The notes: generated by a model from the sequence alone, not told the origin. Shown: positions 17,441 to 27,494, counted from the stretch's first letter. The stretch: DNA of 64,000 nucleotides from Rhodanobacter sp. MP7CTX1 (GCF_014205795.1 NZ_JACHCN010000002.1:62001-126000); one strand, 5' to 3'. Made by a program: numbers and translations.

Positions 17441-18939
17441 ACCGGAAACCCGAGCTGTCGTTCTGGCAGATCTGGAACATGTGCTTCGGTTTCCTCGGCA
17501 TCCAGTTTGGCTTCGCACTGCAGAACGCGAACGTAAGCCGCATCTTCCAGACGCTCGGCGCGGACGTATCGGATATTCCGTCGCTGTGGATCGCCGCGCC
17601 ACTGACCGGGTTGCTGGTGCAGCCGCTGATCGGGCACCTGTCCGATCGCACCTGGGGCCGGCTGGGTCGGCGGCGTCCGTATTTCCTGGTGGGCGCCGTG
17701 CTGGCGACGCTGGCTTTGCTATGGATGCCAAACGCGCCGGCGTTGTGGGTAGCTGCAGGGTTGCTGTGGATTATGGATGCCTCGTTCAACGTGTCGATGG
17801 AGCCGTTTCGCGCCTTCGTCGGCGATCAACTACCCACGCAGCAACGCGCGCAAGGCTACGCGATGCAGAGCTTCTTCATCGGCACCGGCGCAGTGGTGGC
17901 GTCGTTGCTGCCGTGGCTGTTGGCGAAGCTGGGGGTGGACAATGTGGGAGCGGCCGGCGGTATGCCGGACACGGTGAAATACGCGTTCTACTTCGGCGGC
18001 GTGGTGCTGCTGGGCTCGGTGTTATGGACGGTGTGCACCACGCGCGAGTACCCACCGGATACCTTGCTGGCGTTCGACGCCGATACGGCATCGGCGCCCG
18101 AGCTGTCCGCTGAAACGGTCGACCGGCGCGCCGCGTGGCGCAAGGGGCTCGCCTGGGTAGCGGTCGGTGTCATCGCGATCGCGCTGATCGTCAGGATGAA
18201 GCTGGACCACAACTTGTACCTGTTGGCCGGCGGATTTGTTGCGTACGGCTTGTCCTTGCTTTGGCTGAGTCGTGCGCACGGTGGCGAGGGGATGTTCACC
18301 CAGGTGCTGGGCGATCTGAATGCGATGCCCGAGGCCATGCGCAAGCTGGCGTGGGTGCAGTTCTTCTCCTGGTTCGCGATGTTCGCGATGTGGATCTACA
18401 CCACGCCAGCGGTGACCCAGGTGCACTTCGGCAGCGCCGATCCGCACTCCATCGCCTACAACAACGGCGCGAACTGGGTCGATGTGCTATTCGCCGTCTA
18501 CAACGGTTTCGCTGCGCTGGCGGCGGTCGTGATTCCCTGGATGGTGCGCCGCTGGGGGCTGCGCATAAGCCACCTGATCAACGTATGCCTGGGTGGCGCG
18601 GGGCTGCTGTCGTTCCTGCTGATCCGCGACCCGGACTGGTTGCTGCTGTCGATGGTCGGCGTGGGCTTCGCCTGGGCGTCGATCCTCTCGCTGCCTTATG
18701 CGCTGCTGTCGGACAACCTGCCGGCCGCGAAGATGGGCGTCTATATGGGCATCTTCAATTTCTTCATCGTGATCCCGCAGCTGCTGGCAGCGAGCGTGCT
18801 CGGCGTGTTGCTGAAGCTGTTCTTTCACGGCCAGCCGATCTGGGCGCTGGTCCTGGGTGGTGCGAGTCTGATTGTGGCCGGTTTGTGCACGCTGCGCGTG
18901 CGCGAACCCACTCAGCAAGCGCTGCCGACATCGGCATGA
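17437..18939 (+). CDS. SLC45/MalY-type sugar:proton symporter (MFS)
   Basis: A 500-residue MFS transporter with 12 predicted membrane segments. The N-terminal half has the signature SDRTWGRLGRRRPYFLVG, and later GFAWASILSLPYALLSDNLP, both typical of the SLC45/GPH-like group that includes Caulobacter MalY and plant sucrose carriers. It would carry maltose or small maltodextrins across the inner membrane. Its ATG overlaps the preceding stop (ATGA), so it is the last gene of the four-gene glycosidase operon. The LacI-family gene converges on it with a 28-bp gap. Confidence 0.9.
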   Translation: MNRKPELSFWQIWNMCFGFLGIQFGFALQNANVSRIFQTLGADVSDIPSLWIAAPLTGLLVQPLIGHLSDRTWGRLGRRRPYFLVGAVLATLALLWMPNAPALWVAAGLLWIMDASFNVSMEPFRAFVGDQLPTQQRAQGYAMQSFFIGTGAVVASLLPWLLAKLGVDNVGAAGGMPDTVKYAFYFGGVVLLGSVLWTVCTTREYPPDTLLAFDADTASAPELSAETVDRRAAWRKGLAWVAVGVIAIALIVRMKLDHNLYLLAGGFVAYGLSLLWLSRAHGGEGMFTQVLGDLNAMPEAMRKLAWVQFFSWFAMFAMWIYTTPAVTQVHFGSADPHSIAYNNGANWVDVLFAVYNGFAALAAVVIPWMVRRWGLRISHLINVCLGGAGLLSFLLIRDPDWLLLSMVGVGFAWASILSLPYALLSDNLPAAKMGVYMGIFNFFIVIPQLLAASVLGVLLKLFFHGQPIWALVLGGASLIVAGLCTLRVREPTQQALPTSA

Positions 18940-18967
18940 GCCGCAAAACTGTCTGCGTTCGACCGCT

Positions 18968-19993
18968 CTAACCGCGCAGACTCGAACGCCGCACGATCAA
19001 CTTCGCCGGCAGGATCGCGCTCTCGACGGGCTCAGCGCGGATCAGCTTGAGCAGGCTGTCGACCAGCACTTCGCCCGCCTGTCGGGTGTCCTGCAGCACG
19101 GTGGTCAGCGGTGGATTGACGAAGCTGGCCATGGCGATGTCGTCGAAGCCGGCCAGTGCGACATCCTGCGGCACCCGCAACCCATGTACGGAAAGCGCGC
19201 GCAGTGCGCCGATCGCGATCAGGTCGCTGGCGGCGAATACCGCATCGAAGCCGACACCACGCGTGATCAGCGTGTACATCGCCTCGTAGCCGGAGCGCTC
19301 GGTGCTTTCAGCATTTTCTTGCAAGTCGGGATCGACCATGATGCCGGCCTGTTGCAATGCGTCGACATAGCCGCGATAGCGCTCGAAGAATTCCGGGTAA
19401 TGGCTTGAAGCATCGCCGAGAAAGGCGATGCGGCGGCAGCCACGTTCCAACAGGTGCTCGGCAATCGCGTAGCCACCGTGGAAATTGTCGCAACCAATGG
19501 AGACGCCCGGCTGATCGGGGAGCACCGCTCCCCAACGCACAAAGCAGGTGCCTTGGGCGACCAGCTTTTCCAGCTTGTCGCGATAGGCCAGATAATCGCC
19601 ATAGCCGAGCAGAATGATGCCGTCAGCTTTCTTGCTATCGGCAAAGTCGGCATGCCAGTCGCGCGAAAACTGCTGGAACGAGATCAACAGATCGTAACCC
19701 TGCTGCGCGCAGGCCCGGGTGATCGAGCCCAGCATGGACAGGAAGAACGGATTGATGTGCGACTCGTCGGCCGTGGGATCCTCGAACAACAGCAACGCCA
19801 GCGTGCCGGAATACATCCGGCGCAGATTGGATGCGTTCTTGTCGACCTTGTAGTTGAGCTGCTCGACGGCGGCCTGGATCCGCCGCCGCGTTTCTTCATT
19901 GACCAGCGGACTGCCGCGCAGCGCACGCGAAACCGTGGCCTGGGATACCCCGGCCAGATGGGCGATATCGATCGATGTGGCCTTTCCCTTCAT
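18968..19993 (-). CDS. LacI-family transcriptional regulator of the maltodextrin locus
   Basis: A 341-residue repressor starting at ATG 19993; a GTG two codons earlier is an alternative. The N-terminal helix-turn-helix reads SIDIAHLAGVSQATVSRALRG and continues to the hinge YKVDKNASNLRR. The periplasmic-binding-protein-like effector domain follows, with GILLLGYG-type strands, GCRRIAFLGD, and FAASDLIAIGALRAL. It is placed between the glycosidase operon and the sugar porter. The 15-nt near-palindromes at 7588, 7782 and 21611 have LacI-type symmetry and are the likely binding sites. I did not find a fourth copy in front of its own gene. Effector (maltose or a derivative) is inferred. Confidence 0.92.
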   Translation of the reverse strand: MKGKATSIDIAHLAGVSQATVSRALRGSPLVNEETRRRIQAAVEQLNYKVDKNASNLRRMYSGTLALLLFEDPTADESHINPFFLSMLGSITRACAQQGYDLLISFQQFSRDWHADFADSKKADGIILLGYGDYLAYRDKLEKLVAQGTCFVRWGAVLPDQPGVSIGCDNFHGGYAIAEHLLERGCRRIAFLGDASSHYPEFFERYRGYVDALQQAGIMVDPDLQENAESTERSGYEAMYTLITRGVGFDAVFAASDLIAIGALRALSVHGLRVPQDVALAGFDDIAMASFVNPPLTTVLQDTRQAGEVLVDSLLKLIRAEPVESAILPAKLIVRRSSLRG

Positions 19994-20119
19994 CCGCACA
20001 TGGATCCGAAAACCTTCTGCAAGACAGCATGACGCCGGCCATGACTTGGCCGCCGGTCGTTCCGAATCCTAGCTGTTTTGCCCATCGCCTGTCGTAGGCC
20101 GCCGCACGCTCCCCGTTCG

Positions 20120-21541
20120 TCATGCCTGCATGTCCTCCAACTCAATGCCCTTGGTCTCGCGCACGGCATACAGCACGAACAGCAACGACAGCAGCGCAAA
20201 ACCGGCATACAACCCATAGGCAAACGTCAGGCCGATCTCGGCCAGCGCCGGGAAGCTGCTGGTGATCGCGAAGTTCGCCAACCACTGCGCCGCCGCGGCC
20301 ACCGCCAGCGCGGTGGCGCGGATGCGGTTCGGGAACATCTCGCCCAGCAGCACCCACACAACCGGACCCCAGCTGACCCCGAAAAACACCACGTAGGCAT
20401 TCGCCGCGATCAACGCCACGATGCCGGTCGCACCGGGCAGACTGAGCGTGGCGCCGTTGCCGGTAGCCTGCGAGAAACACCAGGCCATTGTCGCCAGGGT
20501 CACCGCCATGCCGGCCGATCCGATGGTCAGCAAGGGCTTGCGGCCGATCCTGTCGACCAGCGCGATCGCCACCAGGGTGACCAGCACGTTCACCACCGAA
20601 GTCGCCACGGTGATCGTGAACGAGTCCGCCTCGCTGAAGCCCACCGAATGCCACAGGGTGGACGAGTAATAGAAGATGACGTTGATGCCCACGAACTGCT
20701 GGAACACCGACAGCAGGATACCGATCCACACTACCGGCAGCAGCCCGGCAGCCTTGCCGCGCAAGTCGCTCAGGCGCGGCGGATGTTCGGAGCGCAGGCT
20801 TTCCTCGATGTCGTGCAGCTTGCTGTCCAGTGCGGTGTCGCTGTGCATGTCCAGCACCTCACGCAGCACGTCCCTGGCCTGCGCCAGACGACCCTTGGCC
20901 ACCAGGTAGCGCGGCGACTCCGGCACGCCCAGCACCAGGGTGCCGTAGATCAGCGCCGGCAATACCGCCGCCAGGAACATCCAGCGCCACGCCGCCATCC
21001 CGAACCACAGCGCGTGCGACGCGCCGCCGGCCGAACCGGCCAGCCATGCATCACTGAGCAACGCGGTGAAGATGCCAAGCACGATCGCCAGTTGCTGCAT
21101 CGATCCCAGCCGGCCACGGATGTAGGCAGGCGACACTTCGGCGATGTACGTCGGCGCGATCACCGAAGCCACGCCGACGCCGATACCGCCGACCAGTCGC
21201 CACAGGATCAGATCCCACACACCGCTCGCCAGTCCCGAGCCCACCGCGCTAGCCACCAGCAGCACGGCGGCCACCTGCATGGTGCGTACCCGCCCCCAGC
21301 GGTTCGCGAGCATGCCTGCATACCAGGCACCCAGCGCCGAACCGAGCAGTGCACACGACACCGCAAATCCGGTCTGTGCCGCATCCAGTGTGAAGCTGCC
21401 GCGGATCGCTTCGACCGCACCGTTGATCACCGCGGTATCGAAACCGAACAGGAAGCCGCCCAGCGCCGCCGCCGCCGATATGAGTACCACCCGCGCGGTG
21501 GCGTGCTGCCCCGACCCGTCTGTTGCGCCTGCTGTGCTCAT
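20120..21541 (-). CDS. Sugar porter family MFS transporter (GLUT/XylE-like)
   Basis: A 473-residue hexose permease with 12 membrane segments. Signature elements: GGFLFGFDTAVINGAVEAI in helix 1, PESPRYLVAKGR in the central loop, QQFVGINVIFYYSSTLW in helix 7, and DRIGRKPLL between helices 8 and 9. It probably imports glucose released by the exported glycosidases by proton symport. The ATG at 21541 has GGGGA five bases upstream. An operator identical to those in the aglA/receptor gap lies about 70 bp upstream, placing the gene in the same regulon. Glucose specificity is inferred. Confidence 0.92.
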   Translation of the reverse strand: MSTAGATDGSGQHATARVVLISAAAALGGFLFGFDTAVINGAVEAIRGSFTLDAAQTGFAVSCALLGSALGAWYAGMLANRWGRVRTMQVAAVLLVASAVGSGLASGVWDLILWRLVGGIGVGVASVIAPTYIAEVSPAYIRGRLGSMQQLAIVLGIFTALLSDAWLAGSAGGASHALWFGMAAWRWMFLAAVLPALIYGTLVLGVPESPRYLVAKGRLAQARDVLREVLDMHSDTALDSKLHDIEESLRSEHPPRLSDLRGKAAGLLPVVWIGILLSVFQQFVGINVIFYYSSTLWHSVGFSEADSFTITVATSVVNVLVTLVAIALVDRIGRKPLLTIGSAGMAVTLATMAWCFSQATGNGATLSLPGATGIVALIAANAYVVFFGVSWGPVVWVLLGEMFPNRIRATALAVAAAAQWLANFAITSSFPALAEIGLTFAYGLYAGFALLSLLFVLYAVRETKGIELEDMQA

Positions 21542-21610
21542 TGCGTCCCCACGTCATGGCATCACTGAATTGTTCACCGAGTCTGCCCTGTACCCCTTGG
21601 CCTGTCCGGC

Positions 21611-21625
21611 TGAATACGTATGCAG
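21611..21625 (+). promoter_or_regulatory. Candidate operator 3, upstream of the sugar porter
   Basis: TGAATACGTATGCAG, exactly the 15 bases found at 7782-7796 and, on the other strand, at 7588-7602. It lies in the 113-bp gap between the antiporter stop and the sugar porter start, about 70 bp upstream of the porter ATG. Its orientation relative to the gene is reversed compared with the other two, which matters little for a near-palindrome. Confidence 0.78.
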
Positions 21626-21654
21626 CGAACGGTACCGGCCAACGTAACAGAGTC

Positions 21655-23364
21655 TCAGTGGATCCTGGGCACTGACCCCGACTCGCGCGCCAGCAGATGT
21701 TCGAGCATGCCACGCGCCAGTTCGGGCTCGGCCAGCACGACCAGATCGGCGCCCTTCTGCAGCAGATGAGCCATGCCTGCATCGGAATCGGCGCGGGCAA
21801 TGATCTGCAGTTTCGGATTGGCCAGTCGCGCCAGCCGCACCACCTCACCGCTCTCGAATGCATCGGGCACCGTGACCACCAGTGCGCGCGCATGAGCGAG
21901 ATTGGCAGCCTCCAGCACGTCGTCCTGCGCCGCGTTGCCGACGATCGCTTCGATGCCGTGCTCGCGCAGCATCTCGATCTTTTCCTTTTCCTCTTCCAGC
22001 ACCAGCACCGCATCGCCCCGCTCGTGCAGCGACTCACCGACCAGTCGCCCCACCCGGCCGTAGCCAGCCACCACCACATGCCCTGTCAGCGTGCTGGTAG
22101 CCATGTCGGCGGCTGGCTCGACCAGCGCCGGCGCCAACGCCTGCTCTTGTTGCAGCGCTTCACGCGCATCCAGCCACGGTCGGGCGCGATCGAGCAGTTT
22201 GAACAACAGCGGGTTGAGCAGGATCGACAGGATCGCGGCGGCCAGCAACACGTCCTGCGCGCCCTTTGACACAAGGTTCTGCGCCACGCCTACGCCGATC
22301 AGGATGAAGGAAAACTCACCGATCTGCGCCAGGCTGGTGGCAATCGTCAGCGCGGTGCGCAATGGACGTCCAAACGCCAGCACGATGGCGAACGCCGCCA
22401 GCGACTTGCCGATCACGATGATCGACAGTGCAGCCAGCACCACCAGCGGCTCGGTCAGCACCACGTGGTAATTGAACAGCATGCCAATCGAGACGAAGAA
22501 CAGCACCGCGAACGCATCGCGCAGAGGCAATGTTTCCTCGGTGGCGCGCTGGGCCAGCTTCGACTCGCCCATCATCATGCCGGCGAAGAACGCACCAAGC
22601 TCGAACGACACGCCGAACAATCCAGCCACACCAAACGCCACACCCAGCGCGATCGCCAGTACCGCCAGACGGAACAGTTCGCGCGAGCCGGTATGCGCGA
22701 CGACCTTGAGAATCCACGGGATCAACCGCTTGCCGACGATCAGCATCAACGCGACGAACAACGCCACCTTGCCGATCGTGATGCCGACCGTGCCGGCGAT
22801 CGCTGCAAACGAGAGAGAGGAGCCATTCTGCCCGCCGCTGCTCAGCGCCAGTCCGATCGCTGGCAACAGCACCAGGGCCAGCACCATCGCCAGATCCTCG
22901 ACGATCAGCCAGCCCACCGCGATGCGGCCGCGTTCGGTTTCCATCAGCCGGCGCTCTTCCATCGCCCGCAGCAACACCACGGTACTTGCCACCGACAGCG
23001 CCAGGCCGAACACAAAGCTTTGTGCCATCGGCCAGCCCAGGCCCCAGCCAAGCAGCATGCCCAGAACAGTGGCCACCGCCATCTGGCCCAGCGCACCGGG
23101 GATCGCGATGCCTTTGACCGACAGCAAGTCTTTCAGCGAAAAATGCAGGCCCACGCCGAACATCAGCAGCACCACGCCGACCTCGGCCAGCTCGTGCGCC
23201 AGGTGGCCGTCGGCGACATAGCCCGGCGTGAACGGCCCCACCACCACGCCGGCCATCAGGTACCCAGCCAATGGCGGCAAGCGCAGCTTGTATGCGATGG
23301 AAGCAAACACAAACGCCAGCACGATGCCGCTGACGAGTGTCGCAATGAGTGGGGCGTCGTGCAT
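21655..23364 (-). CDS. Kef-type cation:proton antiporter (YbaL/KefB-like)
   Basis: About 569 residues from the ATG at 23364, which has GAGAGG seven bases upstream; a longer frame to 23424 lacks such a site. The membrane part (residues about 5-380) is a CPA2 Na+/H+ exchanger domain with LPPLAGYLMAGVVVGPFTPG, SVASTVVLLRAMEERR and AQIGEFSFILIGVG. It is followed by a cytosolic RCK/TrkA-N domain (VVVAGYGRVGRLVGESL, a GxGxxG nucleotide-binding loop). It would export K+ or Na+ in exchange for protons, gated by nucleotide. It is downstream of recQ on the same strand with a 126-bp gap and probably independent of the sugar locus. Confidence 0.92.
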   Translation of the reverse strand: MHDAPLIATLVSGIVLAFVFASIAYKLRLPPLAGYLMAGVVVGPFTPGYVADGHLAHELAEVGVVLLMFGVGLHFSLKDLLSVKGIAIPGALGQMAVATVLGMLLGWGLGWPMAQSFVFGLALSVASTVVLLRAMEERRLMETERGRIAVGWLIVEDLAMVLALVLLPAIGLALSSGGQNGSSLSFAAIAGTVGITIGKVALFVALMLIVGKRLIPWILKVVAHTGSRELFRLAVLAIALGVAFGVAGLFGVSFELGAFFAGMMMGESKLAQRATEETLPLRDAFAVLFFVSIGMLFNYHVVLTEPLVVLAALSIIVIGKSLAAFAIVLAFGRPLRTALTIATSLAQIGEFSFILIGVGVAQNLVSKGAQDVLLAAAILSILLNPLLFKLLDRARPWLDAREALQQEQALAPALVEPAADMATSTLTGHVVVAGYGRVGRLVGESLHERGDAVLVLEEEKEKIEMLREHGIEAIVGNAAQDDVLEAANLAHARALVVTVPDAFESGEVVRLARLANPKLQIIARADSDAGMAHLLQKGADLVVLAEPELARGMLEHLLARESGSVPRIH

Positions 23365-23490
23365 GCACCATCCTCTCAGGGTGAAGTACGCCGATGCGCC
23401 GCCGTCATCCTCAACGGCATGCACTCGCGATGTCGGTCAGTTGTAAGGCCAGTCGCTGCCCAGCACAAGCGCCGACACAACAGCGACGGC

Positions 23491-25302
23491 TTATTCCTGC
23501 GCGTTGATCACGGCGAGGAAGTCGCGGCCATAGCGCTTCAGCTTTGCTTCGCCGACGCCGCTGATCGTGGCCAGCTCGTCCTCGTTCGCCGGCAGCGCGC
23601 GCAACATCGCCAGCAAGGTCGCGTCGTGGAACACAACGTACGGCGGCACGCCATGCTGTTTGGCCAGTTGCGTGCGCAAGGCGCGCAGCGCGTCCCACAT
23701 CGACTGCTCATAGGCTTCGATGCCGAGACTTCCGCCCGCAACGATCAGCTTGCTGTCGCGGCGGCGGCCACGCGCGGGACGAGCATCCTCGCGCAGCTTC
23801 ACCGTCTTCTCGCCGCTGAGCACGGCACGGCTCGCGGCGGTCAGGCGCAAGGTGCCATAGCCTTCCGCGTCGGCCTCCAGCAGGCCGGCAGCAAGCAGCT
23901 GACGAAACACCGAGCGCCACTGCTTCTCGTCCATCTCGGCACCGATCCCGAACGTGCTCAACCGATGATGATCGAGGCTGAGCACGCGCTGGGTTTCCTC
24001 GCCGCGCAGGATGTCGATCACATGACCAGAGCCAAAGCGCTGACCGCTGCGATAGACGGCCGACAATGCCTTCTGTGCCGGCACCGTGGCGTCCCACGTC
24101 TTCGGCGGCGCGACGCAGTTGTCGCAATGGCCGCAGGGGCCGGGATAAGTCTCGCCAAACGCGCCAAGCAACAACTGACGACGGCAATCGGTGGCTTCGG
24201 CATAGGCCAGCAACGACTCCAGCTTCTGCCGCTCCACCCGCTTGCGATCGTCGGCCGATTCGGACTGCGCGATCATCTGGCTCATCGTCACCACGTCGGA
24301 CAGACCGTAGATCATCCACGCCTCGGCCGGCAGCCCGTCGCGACCGCCGCGGCCGGTCTCCTGGTAGTAGCCCTCGATGCTGCGCGGCAAGTCCAGGTGC
24401 GCGACAAAGCGCACGTCGGGCTTGTCGATGCCCATGCCGAACGCGACGGTAGCGACCATCACCACACCGTCTTCGCGCAGGAAGCGCTTCTGGTTGGCGG
24501 CGCGCTTGGTCGCATCGAGGCCGGCGTGATACGGCAATGCCTCGACGCCGATCTCGGCCAGCCATTCGGCAATGTCGTCTACCTTCTTGCGGCTGAGACA
24601 ATAGACGATGCCGGATTCACCACGATGGCCCTGCAGAAACTCGGTAAGTTGACGCTTCGCGTTGTCACGCAGGCCGACCCGATAGCCGATGTTCGGCCGG
24701 TCGAAACTTGCGACGAATTGCCGCGCCTGCTGCAACGAGAGTCGCTCGACGATTTCATCGCGGGTGCGCGGGTCGGCAGTGGCGGTGAGTGCGATCCGCG
24801 GCACCTGCGGGAAACGCTGGTGCAGAATCGCCAGCTCGCGATACTCGGGCCGAAAATCATGGCCCCATTGCGAAACGCAGTGCGCCTCGTCGATCGCGAA
24901 CAGTGCCACTTCGGTGCGTTCCAGCAGACCGAGGAAACGTCCGGTCAGCAGCCGCTCGGGCGCCACATAGAGCAGGTTCAATTCGCCGGCCAGCAATTGC
25001 CGCTCGACCTCGCGCTGATCCTCGGCACCTAGGCTGGAGTTGAGATAGGCCGCGGCGACGCCGGCCTCGCGCAGCGCGTCGACCTGATCCTGCATCAACG
25101 CGATCAGCGGCGACACCACGATCGCGGTGCCCTGCCGCAGCAACGCCGGAATTTGATAGCACAGCGACTTGCCGCCGCCCGTCGGCATCAGCACCAGCGC
25201 ATCACCGCCTGCGCACAATTGCTCGACGATGGCTTGTTGCTGACCGCGGAAACTGGGGTAACCGAAAACGCTTTGAAGAAGGTCGAGAGCTGAGGAATCC
25301 AT
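23491..25302 (-). CDS. recQ: ATP-dependent DNA helicase RecQ
   Basis: A 603-residue 3'-5' helicase of the RecF recombination pathway. Visible in order: Walker [17 protein letters not shown] (about residue 41), the DEAH box with [19 protein letters not shown], motif [12 protein letters not shown], the zinc-binding Cys cluster ([12 protein letters not shown], then CGHCDNC), a winged-helix RQC domain, and a C-terminal HRDC domain ([16 protein letters not shown]). Length is normal. The alkyltransferase-like gene lies 84 bp upstream on the same strand, giving a small DNA-repair pair. Confidence 0.97.
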   Translation of the reverse strand: MDSSALDLLQSVFGYPSFRGQQQAIVEQLCAGGDALVLMPTGGGKSLCYQIPALLRQGTAIVVSPLIALMQDQVDALREAGVAAAYLNSSLGAEDQREVERQLLAGELNLLYVAPERLLTGRFLGLLERTEVALFAIDEAHCVSQWGHDFRPEYRELAILHQRFPQVPRIALTATADPRTRDEIVERLSLQQARQFVASFDRPNIGYRVGLRDNAKRQLTEFLQGHRGESGIVYCLSRKKVDDIAEWLAEIGVEALPYHAGLDATKRAANQKRFLREDGVVMVATVAFGMGIDKPDVRFVAHLDLPRSIEGYYQETGRGGRDGLPAEAWMIYGLSDVVTMSQMIAQSESADDRKRVERQKLESLLAYAEATDCRRQLLLGAFGETYPGPCGHCDNCVAPPKTWDATVPAQKALSAVYRSGQRFGSGHVIDILRGEETQRVLSLDHHRLSTFGIGAEMDEKQWRSVFRQLLAAGLLEADAEGYGTLRLTAASRAVLSGEKTVKLREDARPARGRRRDSKLIVAGGSLGIEAYEQSMWDALRALRTQLAKQHGVPPYVVFHDATLLAMLRALPANEDELATISGVGEAKLKRYGRDFLAVINAQE

Positions 25303-25386
25303 CGGTTACATGCTAGCAAACCCGACCGCAACACTTCGCGGAAACTTCGCGAAAAACACGCCGCAGACCGTCGGAGCACCTTCCCT

Positions 25387-25728
25387 TCAGTCGTCCGGCA
25401 TGCCCCACAATGCGTGATCGAGGTCGCCATCGAGCCCGAATCGCGACAACGGCACCCGACCGTTTTTCACCTCGATCCATTCCGCCCGCAGCAGCCGTGA
25501 TTGCTCACGAAAACCGCGACTGCCCGGCGCCATCGCGATCTGTCCGCTGGCACGCAGCACGCGGTACCACGGCAGTCGCATGCCATCGGGCGTTTCACCC
25601 AGCAGCCGGCCGACCAGCCGAGCCCGCCCCGGCAAGCCGGCACGGGCGGCGATGGCGCCGTAGCTGGCGACCCGGCCTGCAGGAATCGCGGCAATGGCGG
25701 CGTAGATGCGTGCGTGACCGTCGTTCAT
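25387..25728 (-). CDS. Alkyltransferase-like protein (MGMT family, no acceptor cysteine)
   Basis: A 113-residue protein from the ATG at 25728 (MNDGHARIYAAIAAIPAG); the upstream extension of the frame looks non-coding. It carries the MGMT DNA-binding fold with GRVASYGAIAARAG, LVGRLLGETPDG and the active-site loop LPWYRVL. The acceptor Cys of PCHR is replaced by Trp (PWYR), which defines alkyltransferase-like (ATL) proteins. These bind O6-alkylguanine without dealkylation and recruit nucleotide excision repair. recQ follows on the same strand. Confidence 0.92.
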   Translation of the reverse strand: MNDGHARIYAAIAAIPAGRVASYGAIAARAGLPGRARLVGRLLGETPDGMRLPWYRVLRASGQIAMAPGSRGFREQSRLLRAEWIEVKNGRVPLSRFGLDGDLDHALWGMPDD

Positions 25729-25873
25729 GCGCAAGTTCAGAAATATTCTGCCATCAGGCCAGGGAAAGAAGCCGCATTCGACCCGGGAATGATTCTGACA
25801 CCCGATCGACGCGACGCGGACTCGCAGACGTGGCAGAGTAGCAGCGCCTTTTACCAGCCGCGGAAGTCGCACC

Positions 25874-26278
25874 ATGCGTCACTTTGAAGCCGTGCGTTCC
25901 CACATCAGCAGCCAGCACGAGCTGCGCCACAACGATCCCTACCTGATCAGTTTCGATCTGGAGTTGTCGCGCGATCGGCATCAGGGCATCTATCTGGCCG
26001 AACTGGAAGACGAATCAGGCCGACGCTACCTGCGCATTTCGACCCCGATCGGCCCGCTCGCCGGCACCGATCCAAGCCGATGCCTGCGCTTCAACTGGCA
26101 GCAGCGCACGGGCTTTCTGGCAGTAGCCGACCTCGATGGCTCACCCTACCTGCATCTGTGCGAAAACCGCCCGTACGAATTGCTCGACAGCAACGAGCTG
26201 CAACGCGTGGTCACGGAGCTGGGCACGCTCGGCGACCAGCTGGAACAGATCGTCGTCAGTGGTGGCGACGCGCTCTAG
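25874..26278 (+). CDS. Conserved hypothetical protein
   Basis: A 134-residue cytosolic protein that I do not recognise. It has no signal peptide or membrane helix, is acidic, and shows an alpha/beta pattern (NDPYLISFDLEL, IYLAELEDESGRRYLRIS, FLAVADLDGSPYLHLCENRPY) ending in a helix. The arrangement loosely resembles the CesT-like chaperone fold, but I would not assign it. It lies divergent from the ATL gene (145-bp gap) and converges with pit with a 7-bp gap. It is plausible as a real gene because base composition and spacing fit its neighbours. Confidence 0.65.
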   Translation: MRHFEAVRSHISSQHELRHNDPYLISFDLELSRDRHQGIYLAELEDESGRRYLRISTPIGPLAGTDPSRCLRFNWQQRTGFLAVADLDGSPYLHLCENRPYELLDSNELQRVVTELGTLGDQLEQIVVSGGDAL

Positions 26279-26285
26279 GCGCCGC

Positions 26286-27404
26286 CTACCAGGCTTTTCC
26301 AGCCAATTGCACCAGCCCGTAGGCGAGCAATGCGGTCACCGGCAGGGTGAGTATCCACGCCCACACCATGCGCTCCACCACCGACCAGCGAATCGCGCTG
26401 AAACGCTTGGCCGCGCCCACGCCCATGATCGAGGCGGACACGTTGTGGGTGGTCGATACCGGAATACCGAACATCGAGGCGGTCAAAATGACCGCGGCGG
26501 AACTGGTTTCGGCAGCGAAGCCATTGATCGGGTGCAGCTTGACCATCTTGTGGCCCAGCGTCTTGATGATGCGCCAGCCACCACCGGCCGTGCCGGCCGC
26601 CATGGTCAGGGCGCATACCACTTTCACCCAGACCGGAATGACAAACCCGCCGGCGGTGTTCTCGGCGATCCTAAGGAAACCCAGCATGTGGGGTAGCTGA
26701 TCGAACTGATGCGCCGCGGTGCCGCCGGCCAGCGCCAGGGCGATGATGCCCATGCTCTTTTGCGCATCGTTCATGCCGTGCGCCACGCCCATGGCGGTGG
26801 CGGAAAGAATCTGCGCCTTGCCGAAAAAGCTGTTGACGAACGGTGTGCGGCCGAACCGACGCAACCAGCCACGCCGATTGGCAAACCATGCCAGCAGCGC
26901 ATACAGCCCCCCCATCAACGCAAAGCTGATGATGAAGCCGGCCAGCGGTGACAGCACCATCGGGATGATCACCTTCGGGATCACCCCGTGGCCGGTGATC
27001 CAGTTGCCCTGCACCCAGATCACCGAATTGAATTTGTTACCCGATGCAGCGACGGCCGCACCCACCAGCGAGCCGACCAGCGCGTGGCTGGAGCTGGACG
27101 GCAGGCCCAGCCACCAGGTGATCAGGTTCCACACAATGGCTGCCAGCAACGCGCAGATCACCAACTGCGGGCCCACGTCGATCACCCCGGCATCAATCAA
27201 CCCGGATGCAATCGTGGCCGCCACGGCGGTGCCCAGCAACGCGCCAAACAGATTGGTGACAGCCGCCAGCAGCACCGCCTGACCAGGCGTCAGCACCTTG
27301 GTGGCAACGACAGTGGCAATCGAATTGGCGGTGTCGTGGAAGCCGTTGATGTAGGTAAAACCGAGTGCGATCAGCACTTCCGCCAGGACCAGACTGAGGC
27401 TCAT
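26286..27404 (-). CDS. pit: Low-affinity inorganic phosphate transporter (Pit family)
   Basis: A 372-residue membrane carrier of metal-phosphate by proton symport. Both PHO4 signature repeats are present: GFHDTANSIATVVATKVLTP near the N-terminus, and GVAHGMNDAQKSMG with the second repeat ISVSTTHNVSAS-like IPVSTTHNVSASIMGVG near the end; GLPSSSSHALVGSLVG marks the conserved loop. About ten hydrophobic segments are visible. The DUF47 gene lies 90 bp upstream on the same strand, the usual partner. Confidence 0.95.
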   Translation of the reverse strand: MSLSLVLAEVLIALGFTYINGFHDTANSIATVVATKVLTPGQAVLLAAVTNLFGALLGTAVAATIASGLIDAGVIDVGPQLVICALLAAIVWNLITWWLGLPSSSSHALVGSLVGAAVAASGNKFNSVIWVQGNWITGHGVIPKVIIPMVLSPLAGFIISFALMGGLYALLAWFANRRGWLRRFGRTPFVNSFFGKAQILSATAMGVAHGMNDAQKSMGIIALALAGGTAAHQFDQLPHMLGFLRIAENTAGGFVIPVWVKVVCALTMAAGTAGGGWRIIKTLGHKMVKLHPINGFAAETSSAAVILTASMFGIPVSTTHNVSASIMGVGAAKRFSAIRWSVVERMVWAWILTLPVTALLAYGLVQLAGKAW

Positions 27405-27494
27405 ACGCGGTCTCCGGCGACGATCGCCTCAGCACGGCGGACTGGGTATGCCTCAATCGGGCAACGCGTGATGCAAAGGCTCACGGCAACGCCC

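Noticed and set aside
20078..21568. Long plus-strand open frame opposite the sugar porter
   Set aside because: It is rich in Arg, His and Gln with no domain, overlaps a clear MFS gene completely, and is the usual antisense artefact of high GC content.
22465..25032. Very long plus-strand open frame opposite the antiporter and recQ
   Set aside because: Composition is antisense-like, and it spans the ends of two well-supported genes on the other strand.
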